The notes beneath the pieces are model-generated. The model saw only the letters and a list, made by a program, of their open reading frames with translations. It was not told the origin of the DNA and did no database searches. A stretch of 64,000 nt of DNA, taken from Eriocheir sinensis. Lineage: Eukaryota; Arthropoda; Malacostraca; Decapoda; Varunidae. A program made the position numbers and the translations under genes. Positions 1 to 12,188 of this stretch are shown here, piece after piece; positions within the stretch are counted from its first letter, which is position 1, and each line of letters starts with the position of its first letter. The stretch lies in assembly GCF_024679095.1 (NCBI RefSeq), contig NC_066529.1, positions 3,869,094 to 3,933,093 of the forward strand, read 5' to 3'.

Positions 1-166
1 CTCGTCCTCCTCGTCCTCCGTCTTGCGCGGGCTTAGGGGCTTAGGCCTATTGCAGTGACTACCCCGCCACTCTCCTCCTGCCATGTTTTGTAAGGGACTA
101 ATGATGGAAGGCAAGAAGCATGCAGGAAAGACACGTTTATACCTTGAAAATACACGTAACGCGGTT

Positions 167-168
<2 letters not shown>

Positions 169-203
<35 letters not shown>
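169..203. repeat. (GA)n microsatellite
   Basis: Uninterrupted GA dinucleotides. A second, longer GA/GT tract follows after about 50 bp. Confidence 0.95.
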
Positions 204-205
<2 letters not shown>

Positions 206-247
206 TATGTGTGTTCTTATCATACCTCCGTCTAGCTTGGACAGTAA

Positions 248-250
<3 letters not shown>

Positions 251-312
<62 letters not shown>

Positions 313-329
313 TGTGTGTGTGTGTGTGT
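251..329. repeat. (AG)30(TG)n compound microsatellite
   Basis: AG from 251 to 310 passes directly into TG to 329. Confidence 0.95.
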
Positions 330-331
330 CC

Positions 332-960
332 TCTCATTATCTCGCCTAGTTATACAAGACAATAATAGCATCAGATTTTGCTGTGTAACAATTCATAGCC
401 CCTTTTCATACGCGCACACACTCACATCCTTTACTCATTTAATAAAGGTCATATACTACTGTTTTAGCTTCTATGTTCAGTTCTCTTTACCGTAAAACAA
501 CAAAAAAGGTTGGTTAGACATGATTTGCCCTCAGTGAAACCAGTATTAATTAGCTATGACAGATTAACTTCACCCATTTTCATTACTATATACCGACAAA
601 GGAGTCTGTGTACGTTGCTACCGACATACAAGGAAGGGTAATGAGTAAAGACGATCATGTGTCATTTTCACTGCACTTCCCGACGACATTGTAACCTAAG
701 CAAAGTTCTCGGTGATTTTCGCTGGCTCCTGTGTCTTATTTTTAGGAGAGCCGTGCAGGGCGAGTCCAAAGTGGCGATACTTTTGAGTCATAAACAGATT
801 TGCAGGGGTTTGTGGGCAAGGCGTGGCCGAGCGAGGGAGGGAGACCAGAGCAGGGAGGGAGAGGGAGATATGTGGAGGGTGCATGGGAGAGGGAGATACT
901 GAGAGGGAGGAGAGGGAAGGTGTAGGTAAATATAGCCCGGTTTCAATATCAGACTCCTCC
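332..960. other. non-coding, no feature recognised
   Basis: Mixed-complexity sequence. From about 820 it becomes purine-rich (GAGGGAGA repeats to about 925). Open frames here are short and resemble nothing known. Confidence 0.5.
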
Positions 961-1111
961 GTTTATTGACACTTGAGCGAGGAGTCTGCTGGCGGCGAGT
1001 GGAGGTGGAGAGGACTGGTGGACTGTGTGGTGGCTGGGTGGATGGGAGGGAGGCTTAGGGTTGGATCCTCTTTGGGTTTACGTTGGATCCTCACTCTCGG
1101 ATCCGTCCTGA

Positions 1112-1200
1112 CTTCGGGTTCAATCCTCTCTGGCTTCGGGTTCAATCCTCTCTGGCTTCGGGTTCAATCCTCTCTGACATCGGGTTGGATGTTTTCTGTG
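1112..1200 (+). repeat. 22-bp minisatellite, four copies
   Basis: CTTCGGGTTCAATCCTCTCTGG recurs at 1112, 1134, 1156 and (variant CATCGGGTTGG) 1178. The resulting open frame is repeat-derived. Confidence 0.9.
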
Positions 1201-1201
1201 G

Positions 1202-1229
1202 GTTGTTGTTGTTGTTGTTGTTGTTGTTG
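1202..1229. repeat. (GTT)n microsatellite
   Basis: Nine tandem GTT triplets follow the 22-bp minisatellite. Confidence 0.95.
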
Positions 1230-1354
1230 ACTCAGGGCGGCTCGGAGCGTTTGACTGGCGGGCCACCGACTGTTTGGGTTCTCATTTTTCTTTTTTCTTT
1301 TTATTTTTTTTTCTTCTCCTCTCGTGGTTCTACCTGAGCTATGAGGGAAAAAAT

Positions 1355-2185
1355 TAGATATCGCAGGGCCAGGTTATGTAGTGAGTTTATTTCCTTGTAT
1401 GGTAATGGACTGTCCTTTCCTTCATGAATAACTAAAAACTTATCAGTAACGGGCTTTCCATCCTCTTTCCTGCTTATTTTCTCTCTCTCCGTTCAGGGTT
1501 CTGGGTGGTGACGAGATGGGACACAGCAGGGCCGGGTTATGCAATGACTATTTCCTTGTTTGATAACGGACTGCCTTTTCCTTGTTTCATAATGGACTTT
1601 TTGTTTTGTAATAGACTGTCCCTGCCTCCGTCATGCATGCAGTGGTGACAATGGTTCGGAAAGATAAATACGTCTGGCTTTACTTTCTAGCGTATACGTA
1701 GAGGTGGAGGTATTCATAGTGGCGAGCCTTGTGTAAGTGATGGAGGAAAAGGAACCAGTTAGGTCTCAGTAGATAACACCCGTTCTTAAACACGTGTATA
1801 GCTTGCAGTGTTTCGTGGCTTAGAGTGGCTTTACTTAGAGTACGCGGAGAAAGGAATTACGGCGATTTTACGTAACAGATGAAGGAGAGAGAGACCATTT
1901 AAGGCTTGGCAGAGGACACCTGACCTCAACACCTGTATGCTCGGTAGTGTTTCGCAAAGGTATAGATAGAGGTCATTAGTTTCTTCTTGAGTCCTCGTAG
2001 GTCAAGAGGAACAAGGATGAGTAGAAAGAAACTTATGGAGAAACGGGATCAATTAAGGAGTAGCAAAGTGCCTCGTAGATCAAGAGGAACAAGGAGGAGT
2101 AAATTAGCAACTTATGGAGAAAAGGGATCAGTTATATGGCTTAGCAGTTAACACCTGTCTTCTAACACCTGCATGCCGCGTACTG
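1355..2185 (+). repeat. cluster of degenerate tandem duplications
   Basis: Three sets. CAGGGCC(A/G)GGTTATG...TTATTTCCTTG recurs at about 1365 and 1525. AACACC..(T)T..AACACNTGTAT is found near 1775, 1917 and 2150. CCTCGTAG(G/A)TCAAGAGGAAC recurs at 1993 and 2071, 78 bp apart. No gene is supported. Confidence 0.6.
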
Positions 2186-2189
2186 AGCT

Positions 2190-3060
2190 ATGCCAACCCT
2201 CCATGGACCCTCTCTGGCTCCACCGGAAGAGGCCAACCGTTGTGTATATGCCATAAATCTGCCTTCAAACGGTTCGCGGACTTGGCGACGGGCGGGGCGA
2301 GGCACTGTGCCGCCGGCCGGGTATGCTGCTGGGCGAGGCGAGGCTGGGCTGGGCGGTGTTGGCACTGGGGCGGCGGGCGACGACGGGCCTCCCTCCTTCC
2401 CTCCCTCCTCAGTCTGTTTACCTCCCGAACAGTAATCCCAGGGCGAGGGGTTTGCACGTCTGGAATTTCGGGACATTTTCTATTCAGTCCTATTCCTACC
2501 ATTCGTCTCAAGCTAAATTCAGTATACGATTGATACCCGTTACGTACTTTATAATAACAACACAAAAAAAAACCGTAAGATTAAAAAGTAGAACAAGTTA
2601 ATAGATGAACAAGAAATGAACTCTACTTTTAATAGCCTCTAAGGGCATTCACAAGACTCGTACCTGTAATTCTAGGAAAGTTTAAAGCTCTCATATGCAT
2701 TCTTACTGCCCTGGTTCACCGTGCATGCATTGATTATACTCGACGCGGCAGGACAAGCGAGAAAGGGCACCGTTATTACAAGTCCCTGGCATCCACCCAC
2801 ACAAGTGCCCCAGCAGCCCGCACCCCTCACCCCCTTCCCGGCACTAGGCTTGCGTGTGACAGGAAATGTTTGGTGGAAGGGGTGGAGGGGGTGCCAGGGT
2901 GACGTGGGCCTAACATGTGCACGGGCGGCGGCGTTTCCTTCCCTTTTGTGCGCGGACCTTTTTGGGACGGGCGGGCGGGCAGGGTGGGCATAGGCAGTGG
3001 AGGTGGTTGCGCATACGGTCTGAAGTCACTGTATATATGCCCACCCCGGAAATACCGCTT
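2190..3060. other. GC-rich non-coding stretch
   Basis: GC-rich at 2,190-2,450 and 2,740-3,010 with an AT-rich middle. Reading frames exist in several phases on both strands, which is typical of GC-rich DNA. None resembles a known protein, and none has credible flanking splice sites. Confidence 0.4.
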
Positions 3061-3292
3061 CTCTTATTGTTGTTGTTGTTGCTTTTGTTATTGTTGTTGT
3101 TGCTCTGTTTGTTTCCTTTGTGCTTTGTTGTTTCATATTAGTCATGTTTCTTGTCATTGTTTTCGTTGTTCATGGCTTTTCTTTCCTTATTCGCCTTCTT
3201 CATCTTCTATTTTCTTCTTCTGTTTTCTTCTTCTTCTTCTTCTTCTTCTATTTTCGTCTTCTATTTCTTTCTTCTTCTTTTTCTTCTTGGAC

Positions 3293-3332
<40 letters not shown>

Positions 3333-3404
3333 GCAACGTCACATTACCTCTGCCAGTCAGTCATACTCGCTGCTTCATTAACGCTCTCCTCCCCACCCTC
3401 CCTA

Positions 3405-3446
<42 letters not shown>
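3060..3446. repeat. GTT/TTC-rich tract, T-run and (AC)n
   Basis: TTGTTGTTG and TTCTTC tracts (3066-3290), a T-run (3295-3329), then (AC)n at 3406-3446. Confidence 0.9.
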
Positions 3447-3448
<2 letters not shown>

Positions 3449-3449
3449 G

Positions 3450-4500
3450 GAAGAAACCATGATCCCTTACCTCCTTCCTTTCCCCTCCTCTCTCACCTAA
3501 CGTCTCATTCCCTGTCTTTCCCCAACATTTTACTCTCTTTCACCCCTCAGCGTCTACATCACTCTCTCCGACCCATTTTCTTCATCTCAAAACACCCATT
3601 TCTCCCCCGTTAATATCCTCCCCTCTTCCCCATCGTAACCTATCATAGTCCTCCCCTGCAAAGTCTTCCCTCCCCCGCCTTTAAAATCTCTCCCATTCTC
3701 CCTAACGTCTTACCCTTGGTCTTCCCATCTTCCCATCGTCTCTTCTCGTCACCCTTGTAACCCCCCTTCCGCTTTCTCTCCCCTTCCCCCTCCGTATTCC
3801 GTTTTTTTTGTCCCCCCGTGGGAGTAGCCGCGACTCCCGTGTGGTGGGGCGTGTCTCCCTGTCACCAGAATGAGGGGACGGAAGGAGGGAAGGCCTGGTG
3901 CTGCTCCTTTGATCAGATACGTCCTGCTAAAGTAACCACTCGTCTTCATTTTCTTCGTCCTTCTCCTCCTCTAAACAATTCTTACTTTCATGGCTTAGCG
4001 CTTATGTTTTTTTTTTTTTTTTTTTTTTTTTTTACCGTCATTGTTCATTGAAATCTTTCCTTCTACTTCTACTATTGGCTCCATAACAATTTTCATGACT
4101 ATAATAATCCTCTATCAACTTTGACCTCATTAAGTAGATTTGATATTTTTTCCGGATTTTTAACGCTGACTGCAAGAATACCTAGTTGGATATTTCTTAC
4201 TCATTATCTTTTTTCGTCTCTCTTCTCAGATTTTAACCTACTTCACATCTTACCAGTCGGTGGTCACTGGATTTGAGCATACTTAGTGGTTACATCCTTC
4301 CCCATGTCCTGATAACTAGTCACAATAGTCGATTGAATTCACTTTCGTTCCATTATTGCTTTTCCAGGTCCATAGTAATATTATATTCGCTCTTTTCTAT
4401 TTTCTTTTCTTGTTGATTTCCATTTCCCGTCATAACTCGTTCGATTCTCTTGCTTATTCACATTTCATTCCCCATCCCCTCCATTTCTCTCCCTTCCTCT
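3450..4500. other. pyrimidine-rich to AT-rich non-coding stretch
   Basis: C/T-rich at 3,460-3,800, then mixed, with a T-run at 4007-4033 and unique AT-rich sequence to 4,500. No gene recognised. Confidence 0.45.
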
Positions 4501-4513
4501 CCTCTTTCTCAGA

Positions 4514-4518
<5 letters not shown>

Positions 4519-4569
<51 letters not shown>
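4519..4569. repeat. (GA)n microsatellite
   Basis: Uninterrupted GA dinucleotides within C/T-rich sequence. Confidence 0.95.
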
Positions 4570-4572
<3 letters not shown>

Positions 4573-4579
4573 TTCATTC

Positions 4580-6070
4580 AGTCAGCCTCAATCATTCGCC
4601 CCTTCCTTTCTCCTTTCTCTCCCAATCTTGTTCTTTTGCCCCTTCTCTCCCCTCTCCTCCCCCTTCCTAGCCCCCGCCTCCTTGTTCTTTCCCTTCGGCG
4701 GGCGGGTGACGGGTGGGTGACCTTCAGACCGATATAGCTTGTGACCAGTTGACGTCGACGGATCTGAGCGTGACGGAGATGGAAGAGGAGGCAGGTGAAT
4801 CAGTTTTCCCCACCCCGCCCGCTCCCTGCTCCTGCCCCGCCCCTGTATCCCGTCTCAGTGCCCCGTCTCTGCTTGCTCTGCCCTACACTGCCGTCCCCTG
4901 CACACCTCTCCCGTTCCACCATACCTTAAACTACTTCTGTTCCCTCCCTTACGTCGCTCTACCCTGCTCCTTGCCCTGCCCTATCCTGTTCTACCCTACC
5001 CTGCCCTACCCTGCTCACCTTATACAGTTCGACATTGGCTTCTACTCTATACTCCTCTTCCTTCCCTAACTAACATACCCTATATCTTGTTCTTTGCCCA
5101 AGCCCTCCCTACCTTGTCCTCACCTTGTCCATGCCCTGCTCTCTGCCTTTAAGTCCTGCCCTGCTATCCCCTGCACATCACATCCCGTTCCACCTTACCT
5201 TCTACTTTACGTTATTTCCTTCCTTACCATCACACTTTCCTCCTTCTTGCCCAGACCCCATCTCGTATACCTGTCTCGTCCCTACTTCGTCCTTGCCCTG
5301 TTCCCTACCTTTAAAGTCTCCCTTTCTTCTGTTCCCCATCCCACCCTATGTCCCTCCTCTCTACCTACTCCCTCCCCTTGCCTTGTCTTCCCACCTAACT
5401 CCTGCCCCTGACTATACTCCCTGCCCCTTCTGCTCACCCCCACAACCTGCCCCGCCCAAGACCCGTGTAAGTCTCATATTTAGGGGCGGGAGACCACCTT
5501 ATTCTCCTCTTTACCCCGCCTTCATACTCTGGATTCTCTTACACAATCACCTCACCCCTCCCTCACCCCATTCACACCCATTTCGAGACTTACACACCCA
5601 CATTGATAAGGCGTTCGTAGAGGTTGTGTGTATATCCATGGGTAGTTTTATGAGCCTATAGTGATAGTTTGGCAAGGCATCTACGCTCATGAGAACCTGA
5701 CTAATCTCTGTGGCACTCGGAAATATTTGCTTTGAGAGCCAAAAGTGTCTGAGATTACGGGACTTACTTGCACTCACCCTTATCTCACCCCTTCACCCCA
5801 CTCATGCACACACCCTCACCCCACTTTCCACCCTCCCACTCCTCATCTCACCCCACTTACACCTTTCCTTACCTAAACTTCTCCTTGCCCCTACACCCTC
5901 CCCTCACCCTTCTTTTTTGCGCCCTTTCCAACCCCGCCCTGTTCCACCCATGCCTATGTCATCTGCACCCCTTTTCTGTCTTCCCCTTACCCCGTCCCAC
6001 TCCGTCCCGTCCGCCCCCGGTTTTGTGAGGTGCCAGGTTGGGGTAGAGGGAGGGAGAGAGAGATAGGGTG
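4580..6070 (+). repeat. C-rich polypyrimidine region with degenerate tandem units
   Basis: CCCCTGCACA..TCCCGTTCCACC recurs at about 4895 and 5168 (273 bp apart), and CTTGCCCTG and CCTACC motifs recur throughout. The dispersed repeat copy at 5590 interrupts it. Open frames (e.g. 5125-5661) are composition artefacts. Confidence 0.6.
5590..5765 (+). repeat. dispersed repeat family, copy 1
   Basis: Shares with 39778-39955 the ordered blocks CACCCACATT, TTCGTAGAGGTT, CCATGGGTAG, ATGAGCCTA, GAACC(T/C)GACTA and TTTG....GAG(A/G)CC, in the same orientation. It is diverged but colinear over about 170 bp. No coding signal. Confidence 0.65.
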
Positions 6071-6239
6071 AGGGAGAAGTGAGAAGGAAGGGAGGGGGAG
6101 GAAAGGGCAAAGAAGGAAAAGGGGGGAGGGTGGGTACAGTGTCTTAGTAAGGATATAGGGACTTTATTGGCATTTCCTTAGTGTCCTGTTTGAAGTGTTG
6201 ATTGTGTTCTTTTCTCTTTTTACTTGTAATTTTTTTCTT

Positions 6240-6440
6240 TTTGTTGTTATTATTATCCTCCTCCTTCAACTTCTTTTTCTTTTTCTTTTTCTTCTTCATC
6301 TTCATCATCTTCTCCTCCTTCTCCTTTTTCTTCTTCATCTTCTTTCTTCTTCTTCTTCCTCTTCTTCTTCTTCTTCTTATTATTATTATTATTCTTATTA
6401 TTATTCAGTTATTATTATTATTATTATCATTATTATTCCT
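6240..6440. repeat. TTC / TTA trinucleotide-rich tract
   Basis: Interrupted TTC and TTCTCC repeats pass into TTA/ATT repeats (6376-6436). Confidence 0.9.
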
Positions 6441-6689
6441 ATTTCAACAATGGATTCACTGTATTTACGTGTTTACTTGTATATTTACTCAAGTTTTCCG
6501 GGTAATTTAATTTATTTTCTGTGTATGGGTGTATGCTTAAAAGCTGATTCGTTATATCGACGACAAACAGAAAGAATGTCGTGGGAATGAAAGGGGGGGG
6601 GGGGGGTGATGAAGAAAACGGAGTATAAAAATAAGAAAGGGTAGGTAAGTTTGTCTTGAAAAATGGAGCTGAAAAATTGACGTGCAAAC

Positions 6690-7350
6690 ATGAATAAGAG
6701 GATCGTGAGAATGATGTGTTGATGGAGAAAGGCTAATGAAGAAAGTGTAATGTGGGGGAAGAAAAAAAATACGGAAATGAGGATGTTGATGAAAATTAAG
6801 TTAGAGGAATACAGTCTTTCGTGGGGCTATATTATATCCCGAGAATGCACGAAGATAATGAAGTACGTTAATTAATTGAAGAAAAATATCATAATTAAAC
6901 GTTTTCTCGAGTAATAAGGCTGTTGATGAAGAAAAATAAATATACGGTACAAGGAGAAAAGTTATATCAAGAAGTAAATGAATAGATGAAGATGTATAGC
7001 TGTAATATGATGAAGTAAATAATTAAATGAAGACATACAGGGAAGCAAGCGGTTTTTTTTTTTTTTGGGGGGGGTAAGAAGAGTATATATATATATGAAG
7101 AAAATTGAACGTAAAGGAATGAACAGCTATCCCGAAAATCTTGTTATATAATGAACTAAATAACTGAAGAATACATACAGGGAAGCATAGACTTTTCTTG
7201 GTCAATGAGGGTGTTGATGAAGAAAGACTAATGTGAAAAAAGAAAAGGCATAACGAGAATACTTAGAGATATGAAGTAAATAAACGAAGCCGTACAGGGA
7301 AGCAGAGCGTTTTCTTGGGCAATGAGAGTGTCGATGGAGAGAGGCGAGGC
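6690..7350 (+). repeat. degenerate tandem repeat
   Basis: TGTTGATG(A/G)AGAAAG-type cores recur near 6717, 6921, 7212 and (variant TGTCGATGGAGAG) 7330. CTTTTCTTGGNCAATGAG and ATACAGGGAAGCA are shared by two or three units. A T-run/G-run lies at about 7052-7074. Strongly diverged. Confidence 0.5.
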
Positions 7351-7429
7351 ACGTAGAGTGTCGGGTGTTGTAAGAGGAAATGGCAGTCGAGTTACAAGAC
7401 CTGAAACCTGATCATAAGGCTCTCCACTT

Positions 7430-8760
7430 CCCCGACCCCCTCCTCCTCCTCCCTCTCCTTCCACTTTTCCTCCCTTTCCTTTCCTTTTCTTCCTCTCCTC
7501 TTCTATCCATTCCTCTCACCTCTCCTCTTTCTCTTCTTCTCTTATCCCCCTCCTTCTCCTCCTTCCACTTTTCCTCCCTTTCCTTTCCTTTTCCTTCCTC
7601 TCCTCTTCTTTCCATTCCTCTCCTCTTTCTTTTCTTCTCTTATCCCCCTCCTTCTCCTCCTTCCACTTTTCCTCCCTTTCCTTTCCTTTTCTTCCTCTCC
7701 TCTTTCTCTTCTTCTCTTATCCCCCTCCTTCTCCTCCTTCCCCTTTTCCTCCCTTTCTTTTCCTTTTCCTTCCTTTCCTCTTCTTTCCATTCCTCTCACG
7801 TCTTACACCTCTCCTCTTTCTCTTCTTCTCTTATCCCCTCCTTCCATTTTTCCTCCCTCTCCTTTCCTTTCCTTTCTCTCATTTCTATTCCTCTCATGTG
7901 TCCCTGCTTTATACCTCTCCTCTTTCTCTTCCTGCTAGTTCCTTCTCATCATATTCTCTTATTTTCCTTTCTTTTCCGTTCCTTTTTTTTCATTTTCCTT
8001 TCTTTTTTCCCTTCTTTTCATGTGTGCTTTCCTTACATCTCGCCTCTTTCTCTTCCTTTCGTTTCCTTCTAATTTTATTCTCTCATCTCTTTCCCAACCT
8101 TACTTTTCTATCCCTTTCCTTTTTCTTTCCTCTCCCTTCCCTTCTTTTCCATTCCTCTCTTGTGTACCTGTCTTTCATCTTTCCTCTTTCTCTTCCTTCC
8201 GTTTCCTTCTCATCCAATTCTCTCATATATCTTTCCCATTTTCCCTTCCTTTCCTTTTATTTCTCTTCACTTCCCTTTCCTTTGCTTTATTTTTCTCTCT
8301 CTGCCTCCTTTACTGATTCCTTTCCATCCTGTTCTTTCTTATCCTCTCTCTACCTTCCTTAACTTCCCTTTCTTTTTTCTTCTTTCCTTTCTTTTCCATT
8401 ATTTCACTCTCAATTTGCCCCTCACCTCTCCTCCTTCTCCTATTCCCTTCCTCCTTCCTCCTCCTGCCTTTCACTTCCCTTCCTTTCCTCTCCTTTTCGT
8501 TCCTCTCTGCCTGTCTGCTTCACACCTCATCACATCTCGCCCTTACCACCTCCTCTCATCTTCCTTCTCGTCTCTCCCCATTGTATTTTATCCCTTGTTG
8601 TTGTTGATGTTGGTATTGTTGTTGTTGTTCTTCATCTTCTTGTTCTTTTCTTCTTTTCTATTTCTTCTTATTATTTTTTCTTCTTTTTCTTCTTTTTCTT
8701 TATCTTCTTCTCCTTCTTCTCCTTCTCCTCATTCATCATCGCCTCTGGTCACCCCATTTA
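7430..8760 (+). repeat. 1.3-kb polypyrimidine minisatellite block
   Basis: The + strand is almost pure C/T. Units of 80-110 bp (CCACTTTTCCTCCCTTTCC, TCTTCTCTTATCCCC) fill 7,430-7,870. Units of about 135 bp (CTCTTTCTCTTCCTTNCGTTTCC with TGTGTNCCTG) follow to about 8,330, then TTC-rich DNA. The 230-290-residue Ser/Phe/Pro/Leu frames are artefacts. Confidence 0.85.
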
Positions 8761-8771
8761 CAGCTTCCTTT

Positions 8772-8774
<3 letters not shown>

Positions 8775-8814
<40 letters not shown>
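8775..8814. repeat. (AC)n microsatellite
   Basis: Uninterrupted AC dinucleotides. Confidence 0.95.
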
Positions 8815-8816
<2 letters not shown>

Positions 8817-8829
8817 ACGTCACCACCTG

Positions 8830-9345
8830 TCATAATGTTTCTCTTTGCTTCAAGGTGGCATGCAGGGAACCCACCCCACAACCACCACCACCATACCCAT
8901 CCCCTTCTCTCCTTTCCCGTTTACCCTTCCACCCTACCCTTCCCCTTCTCTTTTCCTCCTTCACCCCTTCCCCTACCCACTCCACACCCTTCACCCAGCC
9001 ACATGGACTCACCCACTCACCCTCAGCCTCGATAAGAGAGGCCGTTTTTCAGTCTTTTATCCATTATGGGACACTTCACTTCACCTTCCTCCTCGGTGAT
9101 AAGTGTTGAAAGGAAAGAGCGAGTTGAATTCCTGAAGTCTAGCATATATGTATATATTAGTAACAACATTTTTTTTTTTTTTTTTTTTTCCACCCCCGTT
9201 CTGTTTCCTCTACGCGTGGGCCGCTCTCATCTTAAGGATTTCCCCAGTGACTCATTTTTCAGCCTTTTCGACATTCCTGAGTTGTGTGCCTGCCGTCTTG
9301 TTCTCTGTTCCTGTGTTCATTAAGCTTTTCTCTTGATACGACTAG
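8830..9345. other. C-rich then mixed non-coding flank of the 160-bp satellite
   Basis: C/T-rich to about 9,030; a T-run at 9171-9190. The segment 9248-9300 resembles 11484-11540 on the far side of the satellite array. Confidence 0.45.
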
Positions 9346-11450
9346 GGTTGCAAAGGGTGGGAAAGTTTCCGTTAAAATAAAACTTTCCAAGGAGAGTTTC
9401 CTGGAATTTTGGGAATTTTCGGAAATCTTTAAACACATTATTGCCACCACCTTGTGGTATAAATCAACAAAGAATGACGTCAATTTGTTGTATAGGAAGT
9501 CTCATTAGTAAGGAAGCATGTATTAATTTTCTAAGTCCAGACTTATAGTAACTGTATGGGATTTTGTTAGGTTAAGTTTTGGGTATTTTCAAACACATGA
9601 TAGCCAGCACCTTATGGTATAAATCAATAAAGAATGCCCTCACTTTGTTGTATTGAAAGTCTCATTAGTAAGGAAACAATATGAATTTTCTGAGTTAAGA
9701 GCTGTTTGGGGTTTTGTTAGGTTAGGTTAGGTTAAGTTTAGGGTATCTTCAAGCACATGATAGCCAGCACCTTATGGTATAAATCAATAAAGAATGCCCT
9801 CACTTTGTTGTATAGAAAGTCTCATTAGTAAGGAAACAATATGAATTTTCTGAGTCAAGAGCTGTTTGGGGTTTTGTTAGGTTAGGTTAGGTTAAGTTTA
9901 GGGTATCTTCAAACACATGATAGCCAGCACCTTATGGTATAAATCAATAAAGAATGCCCTCACTTTGTTGTATAGAAAGTCTCATTAGTAAGGAAACACT
10001 ATGAATTTTCTGAGTCAAGAGCTGTTTGGGGTTTTGTTAGGTTAGGTTAGGTTAAGTTCAGGATATATTCAAACACATGATAGCCAGCACCTTATGGTAT
10101 AAATCAATAAAGAATGCCCTCACTTTGTTGTATAGAAAGTCTCATTAGTAAGGAAACAATATGAATTTTCTGAGTCAAGAGCTGTTTGAGGTTTTGTTAG
10201 GTTAGGTTAGGTTAAGTTCAGGGTATCCTCAAACACATGATAGCCAGCACCTTATGGTATAAATCAACAAAGAATGCCCTCACTTTGTTGTATAGAAAGT
10301 CTCATTAGAAAGGAAACAATATGATTTTTCTGAGTCAAGAGCTGTTTGAGGTTTTGTTAGGTTAGGTTAGGTTAGGTTAAGTTTAGGGTATCTTCAAACA
10401 CATGATAGCCAGCACCTTATGGTATAAATCAATAAAGAATGCCCTCACTTTGTTGTATAGAAAGTCTCATTAGAAAGGAAACAATATGAATTTTCTGAGT
10501 CAAGAGCTGTTTGAGGTTTTGTTAGGTTAGGTTAGGTTAAGTTTAGGGTATCTTCAGACACATGATAGCCAGCACCTTATGGTATAAATCAATAAAGAAT
10601 GCCCTCACTTTTTTGTATAGAAAGTCTCATTGGTAAGGAAACAATATGAATTTTCTGAGTCAAGAGCTGTTTGAGGTTTTGTTAGGTTAGGTTAGGTTAG
10701 GTTAAGTTCAGGGTATCTTCAAACACATGATAGCCAGCACCTTATGGTATAAATCAACAAAGAATGCCCTCACTTTGTTGTATAGAAAGTCTCATTAGAA
10801 AGGAAACAATATGAATTTTCTGAGTCAAGAGCTGTTTGAGGTTTTGTTAGGTTAGGTTAGGTTAAGTTTAGGGTATCTTCAGACACATGATAGCCAGCAC
10901 CTTATGGTATAAATCAATAAAGAATGCCCTCACTTCGTTGTATAGAAAGTCTCATTAATAAGGAAACAATATGAATTTTCTGAGTCAAGAGCTGTTTGGG
11001 GTTTTGTTAGGTTAGGTTAGGTTAGGTTAAGTTTAGGGTATCTTCAAACACATGATAGCCAGCACCTTATGGTATAAATCAATAAAGAATACCCTCACTT
11101 TGTTGTATAGAAAGTCTCATTAATAAGGAAACAATATGAATTTTCTGAGTCAAGAGCTGTTTGGGGTTTTGTTAGGTTAGGTTAAGTTTAGGGTATCTTC
11201 AGACACATGATAGCCAGCAACTTGTGGTATAAATCAACAAAGAACCACCTCACTCTGTTGTATAAAAAGTCTCATTAGTAAGGAAGCATATATGAATTTT
11301 TTGAGTCAAGATCTATAGTGTTTGTTTGGGGTTTTGTTAGGTTAGGTTAAGTTTAGGGTATCTTCAAAATGATAGCCAGCATCTTATGGTATAAATCAAC
11401 AAAGACTGACCTCACTTTGTTGTATGGAGTCTCATTTTACAACCTTAGTT
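9345..11450 (+). repeat. satellite array, about 160-bp monomer with internal (TTAGG)n
   Basis: Thirteen anchors (TAGCCAGCACCTTATGG or a variant) at 9441, 9601, 9761, 9921, 10081, 10241, 10406, 10566, 10731, 10891, 11056, 11211 and 11373 give spacings of mostly 160 bp, with 155, 162 and 165. The 5-bp steps reflect the number of GGTTA units in each monomer (two to four; one in the divergent first copy). Each monomer also carries GGTATAAATCAATAAAG, a TATA-like motif next to an AATAAA. The array edges are the most diverged; the interior is nearly identical. Confidence 0.95.
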
Positions 11451-11460
11451 ACGACACTTT

Positions 11461-12188
11461 TTTTTTATAGTATTTATGTTGACGACTCATTTTGAAGCCC
11501 CTTGACAGTGCTAAGAGCTGTGTGCCCGCCTTTATCTGCTAGTTTGTCATCTATTTTTGAAGAAATCTTGACCTAGTGAGTAAGTAGCTACGCGATCCAG
11601 TTATTGGGTGCAACATATCCTTGGGAGAACAACGAACCTTACTTTATTATTGAACACGTAGACAGAGAGGAAGCAAACATATGACATACAAGTTCTAGAA
11701 GAGAGAAACGCCGAGCAACAACCTCACAAGAATAGAAAAGAAAGAAACCATCAAAGGGAGAGAGAGATCTTTGCAATGGCTCTCCGCATGACCTGAAGTG
11801 AACCGAATATTATAACCTATCCTCTCGCCCCTGGTATTCGCTCTTCTCCCGCTAAATACTCCGAATAAGAACACTGCCTTTTCCCCCTTAACCGTGAGTC
11901 ATAGTATACGGTACGAGGGATCAGCTAGCCACGCCTGTACGGTTATAAATAGCCGAGGAGAAGGGTATAAGATGCATCGCCCCTCCCTCTCCTCTCCTCC
12001 TCCTCCTCCCCAAGACAACTCGGGGTTACAAAAGAACGGCGGTAATGCATTCATAGTCATCGGTGCCCTGTTGAAGGCTTCCTCTTTCTTCTTTGCTTGT
12101 CTTTTCGCCATCCTGTCACCGCTGTGCTGGGAGACACTGACAAACCGACAAACATAAGGATATATATAAATACGTACACCTAAGATGA
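11461..12188. other. inter-satellite spacer, no gene recognised
   Basis: Unique, mixed-complexity sequence between the satellites. It includes CTTACTTTATTATT (11,640) and a C/T-rich patch at 11,975-12,010. Frames on both strands around 11,895-12,155 are unrecognisable. Confidence 0.4.

Noticed and set aside
7380..9035. Open frames of 150-290 codons rich in Ser, Phe, Pro and Leu
   Set aside because: They arise from polypyrimidine minisatellites, exist in all three phases, and have no domain or splice support.
9345..11450. True telomere or subtelomeric chromosome end
   Set aside because: TTAGG runs are only one to four units long inside longer monomers, and unique gene-bearing DNA continues on both sides.
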